DNA from: Fonsecaea monophora
Lineage: Eukaryota; Ascomycota; Eurotiomycetes; Chaetothyriales; Herpotrichiellaceae
DNA length: 64,000 nt
Direction: 5' to 3'
NCBI RefSeq assembly: GCF_001642475.1
Contig: NW_019173941.1
Span: forward strand, 310,001 to 374,000
Shown one piece after another: positions 35,885 to 47,180 of this stretch (positions within the stretch are counted from its first letter, which is position 1; every line of letters starts with the position of its first letter). A program made the position numbers and the translations under genes. The notes under the pieces were generated by a model. That model was not told the origin of the DNA. It did not search any database and saw nothing but the letters and a program-made list of their open reading frames with translations.

Positions 35885-38692
35885 GGGGGCATGATTATCG
35901 CCTGGGTCCCAAAGCCCAATAAGGACACGGCTCTTGTACGATCCACCAAATACCGAGTACAGGCAGACACATCGAAAAGGTCTTTCGACTAACTCCCCAC
36001 CTCTTTTCCTTCGGATGGCTAAAGACAGAAAGCAAATACAAGTAGCAACATGGGAAGGGGAAGTCCGTTTCAAAGCGATTGGCATGGTCGACAAGTTCAC
36101 AATTCTTCGTACAAATCGCTGGCCGGCTTGCCGCCCTCATCCCAACAAGTCTGATGTGTTGTCAACCCATGATTTGCAGAAGCAAGTCCCGGCAGCCCAC
36201 TCTCACACCGGCTTGGACCAGCTACGGTTGAGGCAGTCCAATCACTGCCGTGCAAGGCCCGGGTCAGCGTCGCGAGGATCGCTCGATCAGCAATGGTTTA
36301 CTCCGTTGAGCACGTATCCTAGAAGTTCTCTGAACGGGGTGCCTTATCCCTGAGTTCTTGTCCAGCCAAAGGGTTCTCTGGCTTCTGTCCCCTAGTGGAG
36401 TCCATATCACGAGAGAGAAGGTCTCTTCTTTGTTGAGAGCCGCTTCGGGAAGCATTAGGCTTGAGAGGAGGCTGGGCCCTAGGGAGAACCTTGATGGGTG
36501 GGCCGGCCTGTGTTGCCGGACATGCTCGTCCTTAGAGGGGCCCTCCATGCAAGAGATGGACAGGTTGATGCGTCTGCGATATTCAGCCTTCCCTTCCTGT
36601 TTCCGCTGTTGCATCGGCATTGCACTGCATCCCCTGTTTACTGCAAGCTTGCGATCTTGCATCGATCGCCTGTGCAGGACGCACTGCGTCTGAGAAAGTC
36701 TATGCCGATCCATTACCGTCGCCAGAGGGTCGAGCCCGGCTTAGCAGCACCGACTCCCTCTCGCTTAGGCGGAGAACAAGAACGCAAACCGGGCGAGGAA
36801 CAGCAGCCCGTTCTGGAAAGGGCAAAGACGAGCTCTCCCAAGGCGGAGGGGGAACCTTGGGGTTAGAGAGACCCCTCTTGTTTCGGATTCACGAAGATGG
36901 CCACTGTCGACTGACTGTGATTGGGTCGACTATTGCCGGGAAAATCTACGGAAAGACATTGCCCCCTTACCATGCACATCACAGTTGCATGAAGATCATT
37001 GGGAAGGCTTTGTGGCCCAATACCTCAGAGGTTCGATGTGCCTGCGGTAAGGAGGCGATCCGACATTGCTCCATCCACATCTTGGAACAGCCAAAGGCAG
37101 GAATGTCTTGCATTATTGTCAGATCAAGCTCACCGGTCTCACCTCTGATGCCCCCTGGGCCCTGGCATGCTACGATCAGGGATACATGATGTCTGGTCAG
37201 CTCTGTTATACGAGATGTGGGCTTAGCTCTCGTCTCTCCCCTGGCCCCGCGATCCGTCCGTGGAATGATTTTCAGTCAGCCTCGACACTTTGTGCCATCC
37301 AGCCCAATGCTCTATCTGCCTGTCCAAGACTTGGAGTCAAGCTTCGTTCCATTGTCGCAACAAATGTCTCTTTCGAATCAGATCCTTCCGATTGAGGGCA
37401 ATCAATCTCGCAGGGTCTAGGAGCCCAAATGTTTGGGAGAAGGTCCGCTCGGCAGGATGGCGGATTGTTTGCTGCCAGCGCCACACTCATGCTGCCAGTC
37501 GACGGTAAGGAGTAGGGACACTCCTACTGGTCCCCTGTTCATATGTCTGAAATGACTACCATTCGTCGTCAAGATCAACACTGTCCATCACCTCCCTTGA
37601 GCGTATCGAAGGGGTCTCAGTAACGAGTGATTGGATCACCGGCATCGTGGTGACAAAGACAGGAGGTCGCGAAGGTTAGGGCTGTGGTGACAATGACGAT
37701 GGCAACTGTGCCATGACTATTGGCTCTCAGCCATCCAGGAGGAACTCAATTTCTGTCGACAGACTTGTTTCTCCCTTCGCAAGCCTGAATTGATCGTCCC
37801 CTACATTGGCCGCCTTGCAGTCTACCCGAACACCCTTTTCTGGAGGGCCAGGCCTGAGTGATATCACAGTACATGGCCGATGGATTTCTTTTCCAAGAGT
37901 GTTGTTGCAGAAGAGGTTGCTTTGCGTTTCCGTGTCTGCGAGGTAGGCTCCCGTGCACTTCTCACACATTCTTTATACCTGGTTGTTTTTTCCCCGGGCA
38001 AACCGACCCTGCGGTATCTCTAACGGTTGCGAAAGATGCCACCATGTCAATGGTCCGCAAGAGCGCTCTTGAACAAAGTACCGTTTGCCGTCATGTTGTC
38101 GAGGATGAGCTGCTGGCATTGATGGGGGTTTCAGACACAACCCGTTCGTGGAGGGTTGCTGTCAAGTTTCTAGTCGGGGTCTCCGCGAACTATGGATGTG
38201 GCGTTGTCGAAATTGCCCCAGCACTTCACTAAACAGCCGACGCATGCACTCGCGCAGGTGCGAATTCCTCGCGCAATTTGCGTCTCGAATCTCCGTATGG
38301 CAGGACAATAAGTGACTTGGACCCATGTATTCCTGACCGGGAGAAAGCCATTGTATCAGATATGCAATATCTCCAAATATGTCCATCCTACACTCTGGCC
38401 AATTTCATGGCACGGGGCCGATGGAGACCTCTTCTCAGATGCTTCATGGCGTGCCCTCGAACCTTTTGTGTCTTGACACAACCACCCTCTTCCAACTCCC
38501 AGGAAGATTGCTTCGTGCCAAGGGGATGACCTATGAAACCTCGCGTTTTGCCCCCGACGATATTCCCATCCTCTTTGTTGGTATCAAGAATAATTTTTCC
38601 AACTCCACAAGAACGCCGTGCCATCCGTTCCATGCCATGTCCTGCAGGGAAAAGAGCAAGACTCGCTCCCCCTTTGCGCTCGTTATGAGAGA

Positions 38693-39251
38693 TCAATCGT
38701 CTCCGTAGTCAACGTCCTCGTCTTCATCGGCCCCTCCCTCAGCAGCACCGACGCCGGCACCGGCCTTGCCGGATGCTGCATAGCTGCTGAATTTCGCATC
38801 GTCTTCGGCTTCCCTCGATGCCGCATCCTTTGCCACGTCCTCGCATGCGTCGATCCAGTCCGAGTACACGTCGACGGCGGCGCTCAGGTAATTGATGCCG
38901 GTTTGGAACCTCTGCCCGCAGACCTTGCAGTGCAGGTTGCCCACGCCGGCCTTCTTGTCGAGTTTGACTTGAATGGCTTTTTCGTGGTTGCAGAAGAGGC
39001 AGGTGAAGGTCGAGGCGAGGGGTTCGCGCTACAGAGACGGAAACGAGGTGACGTTAGCATGAGAGAAACAGTATGGGCAATGCAGGATGTGAGTTCCGCT
39101 CGGGATTGATCGTGGGGATGAAGAAATGAAGATTGAACTGACTTTCTTGGGCCCTTGCGGCTTGCTGGATGACTTCTTTCGTTTCCCCTGTGGCGGCGGT
39201 GTCAGTTATTTCTTTCGGGGGGTCTCCCTGAAATTCATGGGTGCTTACCAT
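38693..39251 (-). CDS. ELF1: Transcription elongation factor Elf1
   Basis: A small zinc protein that travels with RNA polymerase II. Three exons (39251-39249, 39187-39143, 39028-38693) encode 127 residues. Exon 1 is only the ATG, followed at once by GTAAGC. The protein begins MGKRKKSSSKPQGPKKREPL, the basic N-terminal tail of the family. The zinc-ribbon cysteines are in FTCLFCNHEK and LHCKVCGQRFQ. The helical part INYLSAAVDVYSDWIDACED follows, then an Ala/Gly/Asp/Glu-rich acidic tail ending DEDVDYGDD, as in fungal Elf1. It is divergent from URC1 and shares a 0.7 kb promoter region with it. Confidence 0.95.
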
Positions 39252-39959
39252 TGTTTTTCTAAAATATCGAGGTACCTCAAGATTTTAGTGTGGCGGAGGG
39301 GTTGATGAACGAAGGTAGCCTCGAGAAAGTAGAGAAAGGACTCGGTGACATTAAATAAGGCGATGTCGAGGACCTGGTCTCCAAAGTTGGCTCAGCCTCG
39401 TCTTCACTCACCTCCGCAGTTCAACCTGCGAAGTCTTGTCACAGCCCAGTCACGTGAAGAACCGAAGTCTTATCGTTATCGCGCGGCAGCCTCCGACTGT
39501 CAGATCAGCCAATCACAGCCACTGCGGGACATCGAGTTCCAGAGGCGCATTTCCCCCTCGTCCCTCTCTCTCCCCCACTGCAACCAACCATTGCTTCAAC
39601 GTTGCAGTCTGATGGGAGAGATATTACTTCTTCACTTTCCTATCTATCTTCTTTATCCTCATTGCCTATATACATCTTTAGACTGTGCTTGAGCCTTTGG
39701 GGCTTCTGTTGGTTTGTGTGAGAGCAAGTGGTCGTGCTGGTATTTCCGGGCCATCCCTTGTCAGCATTGTCCATTCTGTTGTCCATCTGTTGTTAGGATC
39801 TCTTCCGGTGTCAAAGAGAAAAAAAAAGCAAAGCAAAGGTGTTGACGCCTGATTGTTTGGGAACTACTTCAGAACCTCTGGACGAACTTCTTGCCTCCCC
39901 ACATCGATATCCTTCCGTCGAGCAGATATTGTTTGTTTTCCCGGGCATTTAAACACCAG
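39252..39959. other. Divergent promoter between Elf1 and URC1
   Basis: No gene is seen. Contains the palindrome TCACGTGA at 39451-39458 and pyrimidine-rich sequence near the URC1 side. Confidence 0.5.
39451..39458. promoter_or_regulatory. TCACGTGA palindrome (Cbf1/E-box type)
   Basis: A perfect 8-bp palindrome of the type bound by fungal bHLH factors such as Cbf1, between two divergent genes. Role inferred only. Confidence 0.4.
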
Positions 39960-41507
39960 ATGGCGAATTCTCAGCCCATGAATGGGGCCACTTCCGACCC
40001 CATCCTCTCAGAGATCCTCGCGACCCTCAAGAGCCTAGATGCCAATATGGAGTCCCTCCAGAGTAGATTCGAAACCGCTCAGTCGGTCAACCAACTACGC
40101 GGCGTTCCTCAGTCTCGGACGAACCTCTCTCCCAGCTTGGATCCCATCCAGTTGGGCAAATCTGCAAGCGGTGCCTCTTCTCCACCGACGGACTCCAGCC
40201 TGGCTCCTAAGGCGCCTTCATCACCCACGAGCCCTGCGAGGAAATCATCAGTCACCTCGCGAATCATCCTTACTACCTACCCGGGCCAATCGGGAATCGA
40301 CCCCATTCCTCTTGAATGGGGAGAACCGAATCCCATCAAACGTGGTCCTGTCGTGGTCAGTCGTCACCACAACACCATCCGCCGCCGCAACGCCATCGGT
40401 GCCCACGGCGGGTCCTATAGCATATACCACGCCCTTGCCGTAGCGAGCAACAATTTGGACCTAGAGCACAAACCGGACTTTACCAACACCGAACCGGCTG
40501 CGAACATTGGACCGTTTCCAGCGTGGGGCGACAGGAAGAAGATTGTCGCCATGGACCCCTTTGGTCATCTGGCTCCCTGGCTATACAAAGACCTCATGCA
40601 GTCCCAAGACATCGACATCCGCCCCACCATTGCCGTGACCAAGGCGCACATGAAGATCCCGGAGCTCGAACAATCCGTCAGAGCCGGCCGCTTGAAACCG
40701 GATGGGCGGATCTGCCTCAACGAGACTGGAGAATTGAACGTGACCAAATTCGCGGTCGAGCCCGTCTGGTACCTCCCCGGGGTGGCGGAGCGGTTTGGGA
40801 TCCAGGAAAGCGCACTGCGACGGGCGCTCTTCGAACACACGGGCGGTTCCTATCCGGAGCTGGTGACGCGGAACGACATCAAGGTGTTCCTGCCCCCGAT
40901 CGGCGGGCTCACGGTGTACTGCTTCGGCGACCCGGCCAAGATGGCAGATCCCAACGTGCGGCTGGCGTTGCGGGTGCACGACGAGTGTAATGGCAGCGAC
41001 GTGTTCGGGTCCGACATCTGCACGTGCCGGCCGTACCTGATCTTCGGGATCGAGGAGGCCGTCAAGGAGGCCCAGAAGGGCGGCTCGGGCGTCGTCATCT
41101 ACTTCCGCAAGGAGGGCCGCGCCCTGGGCGAGGTCACAAAGTACCTGGTCTACAACGCTCGCAAGCGCGGCGCCGACCGGGCCAGCGAGTACTTCAAGCG
41201 CACCGAGAACATCGCGGGCGTCAAGGACATGCGCTTCCAGGCCCTCATGCCCGACATCCTGCACTGGCTAGGCATCACAAAGATCGACCGCATGCTGTCC
41301 ATGTCCAACATGAAGCACGACGCCATTGTCGAGCAGGGCATCCCCATCCTCGAGCGCGTCCCCATCCCCGACGACATGATCCCCGAGGACTCGCGCGTCG
41401 AGATCGACGCAAAGATCCACGCCGGCTACTTCACCACCGGCAAGGTCATGTCCATCGACGAGCTCAACGCCGTCCAGGGGAGGAGCTGGGATGATATCGA
41501 GCATTAA
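39960..41507 (+). CDS. URC1: URC1, GTP cyclohydrolase II-like uracil catabolism protein
   Basis: A single-exon gene of 515 residues starting at ATG 39960 (MANSQPMNGATSDPILSEIL); the frame is open upstream but without another ATG. About 115 residues of helical and Ser/Pro-rich leader precede the conserved core. The core has GPVVVSRHHNTIRRRNAIG and AHGGSYSIYHALAVASNNLD, then a GTP cyclohydrolase II domain with three putative zinc cysteines in HDECNGSDVFGSDICTCRP and the RKEGRALGEVTKYLVYNARK segment. In true RIB1 enzymes the matching regions read ECLTGD...CDCG and QEGRGIGL. The long N-terminal part and the altered motif fit Urc1, which acts in the URC uracil degradation pathway of fungi, rather than riboflavin synthesis. 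Confidence 0.85.
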   Translation: MANSQPMNGATSDPILSEILATLKSLDANMESLQSRFETAQSVNQLRGVPQSRTNLSPSLDPIQLGKSASGASSPPTDSSLAPKAPSSPTSPARKSSVTSRIILTTYPGQSGIDPIPLEWGEPNPIKRGPVVVSRHHNTIRRRNAIGAHGGSYSIYHALAVASNNLDLEHKPDFTNTEPAANIGPFPAWGDRKKIVAMDPFGHLAPWLYKDLMQSQDIDIRPTIAVTKAHMKIPELEQSVRAGRLKPDGRICLNETGELNVTKFAVEPVWYLPGVAERFGIQESALRRALFEHTGGSYPELVTRNDIKVFLPPIGGLTVYCFGDPAKMADPNVRLALRVHDECNGSDVFGSDICTCRPYLIFGIEEAVKEAQKGGSGVVIYFRKEGRALGEVTKYLVYNARKRGADRASEYFKRTENIAGVKDMRFQALMPDILHWLGITKIDRMLSMSNMKHDAIVEQGIPILERVPIPDDMIPEDSRVEIDAKIHAGYFTTGKVMSIDELNAVQGRSWDDIEH

Positions 41508-42338
41508 CCCCTGTCAGTCTGCGCTGTCGGCAAAGTTTTGAGTACTAGATATATTCGAGTTGGACTACAGACCCAAGTTATTATCCATGTTGGGAAGTTA
41601 CAAAAGAGGCCGCGAGATTGCAGACACATAGGAACGGATTGTAGTCAAGCCAACGCTGCTGACCAAGAGACAAACTTCCCAAGATCCCTGGTTTTGCATG
41701 ATTGATGGATTGATTGTTTTCTTTTTTTTTCGATTGATTGTTCTAGTTCTGTTCTCTCCGATGTTCGGCCATAGAATGTGCACTGACTCGATGCTCTAGC
41801 TCCAGCCTGTGGGAAGGAGAACAAGAGCAGAGTCGCACAATCCAGGCCTGTATCCACACACAATGATTGAGGTCCGATTCAGTCGATGCCAGTAGTCCGC
41901 AGGAACATCGAAGTTGCCGGTTTCAACATATCCATGCCCACCGTGCACCACATTGCACCACATCCTCTCCTCCTCATCTCCAGCATCGACTCTTCCTTCG
42001 CTACGTCCCTTAGAAAGCGTGCTTGACCACCCCCTTCGATTCAGACTCGCTGTTCATCTGCACGGCACCGTTGATAGCAAAGTTGATTCAATCCATCCCC
42101 ATCGAGTGTGATCGTGTTTTTTTGTTTTCCTCTTGTTTACTCTTGACGTTGTGCTGGGTCTAAGAATTTGAACTTTCCGAACCCCTTCCTGTTGGCAAGA
42201 CTCTCCCGTTTCCTCTTGTGTCTTTTTTTCAATCATGTGCCACCCTGGACATACTAGAAGTTTTCAATACGCGTAGGACGGACTGGACCAATGGTATGAT
42301 GTGACATCCTGGCTGGTGACATCCTGGCTCTTAATCAG
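41508..42338. other. Convergent intergenic region, no gene seen
   Basis: 3' flanks of URC1 (+) and the 2EXR-like gene (-). No coding signal; T-rich runs near 41720 and 42115. Confidence 0.5.
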
Positions 42339-43857
42339 TTACCAGTCAGACACGTAATGCAACAGTACGGGAAATGATGGGATGAACCCCTCATACACCA
42401 TCTTCACCCTATGTTTACAGTCCATCGGGTCGACACCATCTCCATTCTCATCTGTCACACGCATGACCTGCTTCATCTTTTCCTTGAGATCAGCAAAGCA
42501 CTTGTTGGTCAGCCCTCTGTAGCGATAGATGGTGACAAAGTTGTAGCACTTGATCTCGGTAAGAGCTTTCAGGAAGTGAAAGTCGTTGGAGGAAACGCAG
42601 GCGCGGCCAGCGAACTGGATTGCGAGCGTCTTCAAGGTGACATTACGTCCAATAAGACGAAAGATCTGTTGCAGGTGTGGGTCGTGGACAAACTTGCGTT
42701 CTGGAATCTGGGTGGAAGTTCTGGTACGATTGTCCGCTCCATCGGTGAGCACAAATGAGACATATTTGAAGTGAGAGATCTGTACAAGGGTGTTAGTTTC
42801 CACCATTAACTGGGGACGAGGCATTCGCTTCTGCAGCACTTACGTTGACAGGTCCAATGTCTTCAAGAAATCGTCTGACATCTTTGTATCCGACCTCTTT
42901 CCAGGCCTTCTCGTAGTATCGACCGCGAATAGCAATTTCTCGGGAGAAGTGGAACGAGTTCTCACCATAGAGGACCTCTCTGCCTTCTCGGAGAACAGTT
43001 TTGCAAGTGCGGAGAAAATGAGAAGAGTGTGAGAAATCGCGGCGATCGAACTCGATGGCTTTGTCGTCACGGAAGAGCAATCGGTATGTCTTCAAGCGAA
43101 GCTCCATGGGCAGGTCAAGGAAGCCGGGTTTCTTCTTCTGAACTGTTGCGGTGACCTTGGGAGACTCAGGGGTGACCCCGGAAGACTCAGTGGTGACTTC
43201 AGCAGGTTTGGCTTGTGGTGTGGTAGACAAAGTCCAGGAAGTAGCACCCAAATTCTTCAAGAGGTCAGCCAGGTTGAGATTGATAACTGTCTTGACGCCA
43301 CCTTCGCCGACAACCTCAACGCTCCTAGACAGATGTTGGTCAGCTAGGTACCAGAACGGGGTTCGGAAGATGAAGCAAAACCGTCATCAAGAGACGTCCT
43401 ACAAGGGAGACTGGACTTACAGAGCCTTTGAGAGCTTGTTCTCTTCCTCATCAGTCTTGTTCGCACCAGCTCGACGTTCGACAGCCCAGAGACCACCATC
43501 CTCTTCCTCCTCAGTGGCATTGCCGTTCGTGGCAAATTCATCATCTGAGAGATCCTGGAGAGCATGGCGGGGCGGAGGACGAGGACGAGTGAATCGTCGC
43601 CTGGATTTGCCATTGCGATCACCATCGCTCTTTCTCTTGCGTTTCTTCTTGTCAGCCTCGTAATCAGAATGGTCAGAGTCATGATCAGAGGATGGAACAT
43701 CGATGAGAGGATCGAATACACGTTCGAACGGGTCGTCGTCCTTGTATTTGCGGTTCGCAACACCTCCGGCCGGCATATCAGCTTCAGCAGTCACGACGTT
43801 CATGGTTTGGGTGTTTTTGTTGGTAGCTTGAGCTTTCTTGCGGGTAGTAGGAGCCAT
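42339..43857 (-). CDS. 2EXR/F-box-like protein of unknown function
   Basis: Three exons (43857-43421, 43324-42844, 42779-42339) encode 452 residues. The first third is disordered: MAPTTRKKAQATNKNTQ, an acidic Asp/Ser stretch, a Lys/Arg cluster (DKKKRKRKSDGDRNGKSRRR) likely to act as a nuclear signal, and a Glu run. The second exon has FLDLPMELRLKTYRLLFRDD, the LPxELRxxIYxLL motif of the large fungal 2EXR/F-box-like group, followed by FLRTCKTVLREGREVLYGEN, its usual partner motif. The third exon shows no distinct motif. The splice joins are supported by frame and by GTAAGT donors. Members of this group are numerous in fungi and mostly uncharacterised; no role is assigned. Confidence 0.82.
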
Positions 43858-45369
43858 GGTCACGGGGCGGTGAATGAATCTGTTCAAATCTGAGCAATCA
43901 AGCCGTTCGCTGGAAATGGATCTGTCTTACGAGAGCACGATATCTGAGACGTCTACAGAGACGACCAGGAGGTTTGACTGTTTGTAAACCGGCGGATCAA
44001 AGGGGAGACGGAAGAAGCTTGTGAGGAAAGATGGAGATGGAGATGGGGACCGACAGGGAAGACGGAGGAGTGTTTTCAAAAAGATCAAATTCACGCAACG
44101 CGTCTGTGGAAAAGCAGCGTCTCAACCACCTCCCGCTTGGCAGGCAGCTGTATAGCAGCGAGCAGCAAGCAAGAGGCAGGAGGAAGGAGGAAGGAGGGAG
44201 TTGACAATGTGATTTCCAGGAAGGAAGGACCCCCAATGCTCTGTTAAAGCAGCGAGAGCAGGGGCGGCAGCGAGGTGTGAAGCATTCACGCTAAGACGGC
44301 TCAATCACCCAATACCACCAGTGACGGACTGTTGAACGGCGCAAGAACCGCCTCATGGCAATCACAAGGAACAGTCCTTCTTGCAGGTTTGCCGAACGCC
44401 ATCCTTGAGATGCAAGACAGTGAAAGAAGTCACGTGGGAAAGCAAGGACTGATCAGCATCATTCATTGTATCGCCAGCTGACAGAAGACGTCAAGATGGA
44501 ATTCATGAAGAAAAGCATCAACACTCAGCTTGTGAAGGCAGATATCCTCAATGCCCGCTGCAGCACACCCAGTTCATCAAGCCAGATCCTATTCCACATC
44601 TCTTCCATGTCTCTCCTCACCGCTCACAGAGTGCCTTTTCCTGGTCCACATATCCATCAGCAGCAAACCCATGCTTTCACATATCGCAGTTGGAGTTACT
44701 CCAGTCCAGCTCATCACAGGATACAGCAAGCAGAATGAAAACATTCACAGGCGCACACAAAAGCAGGGAGACAAGGCAGATGACCTGAAGTCAGGTCAGC
44801 CCTGATGAAACAACATGTCCAATCAGTCTTTGTTTCAAATTGTCCTTCAAGGTGGTGCTTGGACCCAGGACATATCAGCATCGCCCACAGACCTCCGGCT
44901 CAATAGCCAGAGCGCGGGAGCTGCAACTGACGTACAGATGCTCTTCATCTTGGATTTAGTTGTGGAGGAGAAAGAAAAAACAAGAAGAGAAAATGACAAA
45001 GTCGGGAATTTAGTCTTGGCCTCGCTTGACCTTCCGGCAAGGGAAGTTCGGACATTCGGCAAAACCTCCGCATTGGTTGGACTTCATTCCTTGATGGTTG
45101 CGCCACTTTGATGGAACGACCAATCTATATATCATCACCCAGAGCACTCCCTCCTCTTTACATCTGAGGTGCAGCCTCTATCAGGGATCCAAGTCGAGGG
45201 TAGTTGTCATCTTTCAAGAGCTGGCACTAGCCAGTACAGAGGACATCTGAACCTGTCGTCGATTCTGACTCCCTGTGAGGCTTGATCGGGATATATTCTT
45301 TGACTCCGCATTTTCGGTTTTTTCGCCATTACTGCTTGGCAGTGCCATTACTATCTTGCCTGTATAAAC
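43858..45369. other. Divergent promoter between 2EXR-like gene and SHMT
   Basis: 1.5 kb without a recognisable gene. Contains CACGTG at 44431-44436 and a GGAGGAAG-type purine run near 44160-44200. Open frames at 44466-44805 and 44815-45111 show no motif. Confidence 0.5.
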
Positions 45370-47180
45370 ATGGCCAGTTCAATTCTTGCAAAGAGGCTTT
45401 GGTCCTCACAGTCCTTGGCCTTCAAACCATCGATATGTCTCTCATGCAGGGTAACTATCAGAGGGCTGTCGTCTTCTCGAACACAGGGTTCGGCCCAGAC
45501 CGAGGCCCAAAACAAGGTAGCATCTTCCAAAGCGAATGCAAAACACTCAACATACTGACATAGCCCGTAGTTACTGGGTGAGCATCTCAAACAAGCAGAT
45601 CCCGAGATCTATGAGATCTTGCAGCGCGTAAGAGACCCCGATACCAACTTCTACCTCCTGGCTCTAACCCGCCTTTTTTTGTCCGTTGTAGGAGATACGT
45701 CGGCAGAGACATTTTATCAATCTCATCCCTTCCGAAAACTTCACCTCTCAGGCAGTGCTGGATGCCTTGGGCAGTGTCATGCAGAGTGAGTCACTGTGGC
45801 ACCGCATCTAATTCGTGAACAACCAATTTACTGACCCTCGAATCAGACAAGTACTCAGAGGGATACCCGGGCGCACGGTACTACGGAGGCAACGAACATA
45901 TCGACGAGTCCGAGAGACTATGTCAGAAGCGCGCTCTGGAGACATATCGCCTGAATCCAGAAGAATGGGGGGTCAATGTCCAACGTAAGTGGCCACATGT
46001 TATTGAACTCCAGTGATATCTCAAGCTGACCGACTCAGCCTTGTCTGGTTCTCCCGCTAACCTCTACGCCTACTCCGCCCTCCTCAACACACACGACCGT
46101 ATCATGGGTCTCGATCTCCCCCATGGAGGCCATCTGTCCCACGGTTACCAAACTCCCACCAAGAAGATATCCATGATCTCCAAGTACTTCGAGACCTTCC
46201 CATATCGCCTGGACGAGTCAACAGGATTGATTGACTACGACAAGATGCTCGAGTATGCTCTTTTGTACCGACCCAAAATCATCATCGCCGGAACCTCTGC
46301 GTACAGCCGATTGATTGACTACAACCGCATGCGCGCGATTGCCGACGAAGTAGGTGCTTACCTGTTGTCTGACATGGCTCACATATCCGGCCTGGTCGCC
46401 GCGGATGTGATTCCAAGCCCCTTCCAATACTCGGACGTGGTGACAACCACAACGCACAAATCGCTTCGTGGTCCTCGAGGGGCCATGATTTTCTACCGCA
46501 AGGGCGTGCGCCGAACGACCAAGAAGGGCGAGAAGGAGATGTACGACCTCGAAGGTCCCATCAACGCGTCCGTCTTTCCCGGCCACCAAGGCGGTCCGCA
46601 TAACCACACCATCACCGCCCTCGCCGTTGCTCTGAAGCAGGCTCAAACGCAAGAATTCAAGGAGTACCAAAAGACCGTGCTGTCGAATGCCAAGGCCCTT
46701 GCAGAACGGCTCGGCAATTCCGCTTACACAGGTGGTCTGGGCTACAACATCGTCAGTGGCGGGACCGACAACCACTTAGTCCTGGTCGATCTGAAATCCA
46801 AGGGCATCGACGGTGCTCGCGTTGAGCGCGTGCTCGAGCTGTGCGGCGTGGCCGCGAACAAGAACACGGTTCCCGGGGACAAATCTGCCCTGAGGCCTGG
46901 GGGTCTAAGAATGGGCTCGCCTGCAATGACTACACGGGGTTTCCAGTCAAGCGACTTCACGCGCGTGGCGGAGATAGTTGATCGTGCAGTGTCCATTGCT
47001 ATCAAGGTGGATAAGAGCGCCCGATCGGATGCAGAAGCGAAGGGCAAGAAGAATCCCGGAGCAGTCAAGAGTTTCTTGGATTATCTCAAGGACGGGACGG
47101 AAGTCACCGAGATTCTGACGCTGAGGAAGGAAGTGGAAGATTGGGTTGGTACATTTGCAGAGCCGTGGGTGAAGGGATAA
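45370..47180 (+). CDS. SHM1: Mitochondrial serine hydroxymethyltransferase
   Basis: A PLP enzyme that converts serine and tetrahydrofolate to glycine and methylene-tetrahydrofolate. Five exons (45370-45516, 45571-45627, 45692-45785, 45847-45984, 46039-47180) encode 525 residues. The first exon is a clear mitochondrial presequence (MASSILAKRLWSSQSLAF..., then CRVTIRGLSSSRTQ). The mature part starts LLGEHLKQADPEIYEILQR and shows FINLIPSENFTSQAVLDALG, YPGARYYGGNEHIDESERL and LSDMAHISGLVAADVIPSPF. The PLP-lysine motif is VTTTTHKSLRGPRGAMIFYR, and LRPGGLRMGSPAMTTRGF lies near the C-terminus. The presequence distinguishes it from the cytosolic paralogue. Confidence 0.95.

Larger units (their letters stand above)
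30905..38692. other. 7.8 kb gene-free region upstream of StuA
   Basis: No frame here has a recognisable domain, conserved splicing pattern or sustained coding character; the many open frames are short, overlap on both strands and are compositionally mixed. It contains a minisatellite near 32098-32134, a 21-nt poly-C run at 35864-35884 and several TACCGAGTAC-like motifs. Both flanking genes (StuA, Elf1) point left, so the whole stretch is 5' of StuA and 3' of Elf1. Fungal developmental regulators, stuA included, are known for long leaders and promoters. Unannotated non-coding RNA or 5' untranslated exons are possible. Confidence 0.55.
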
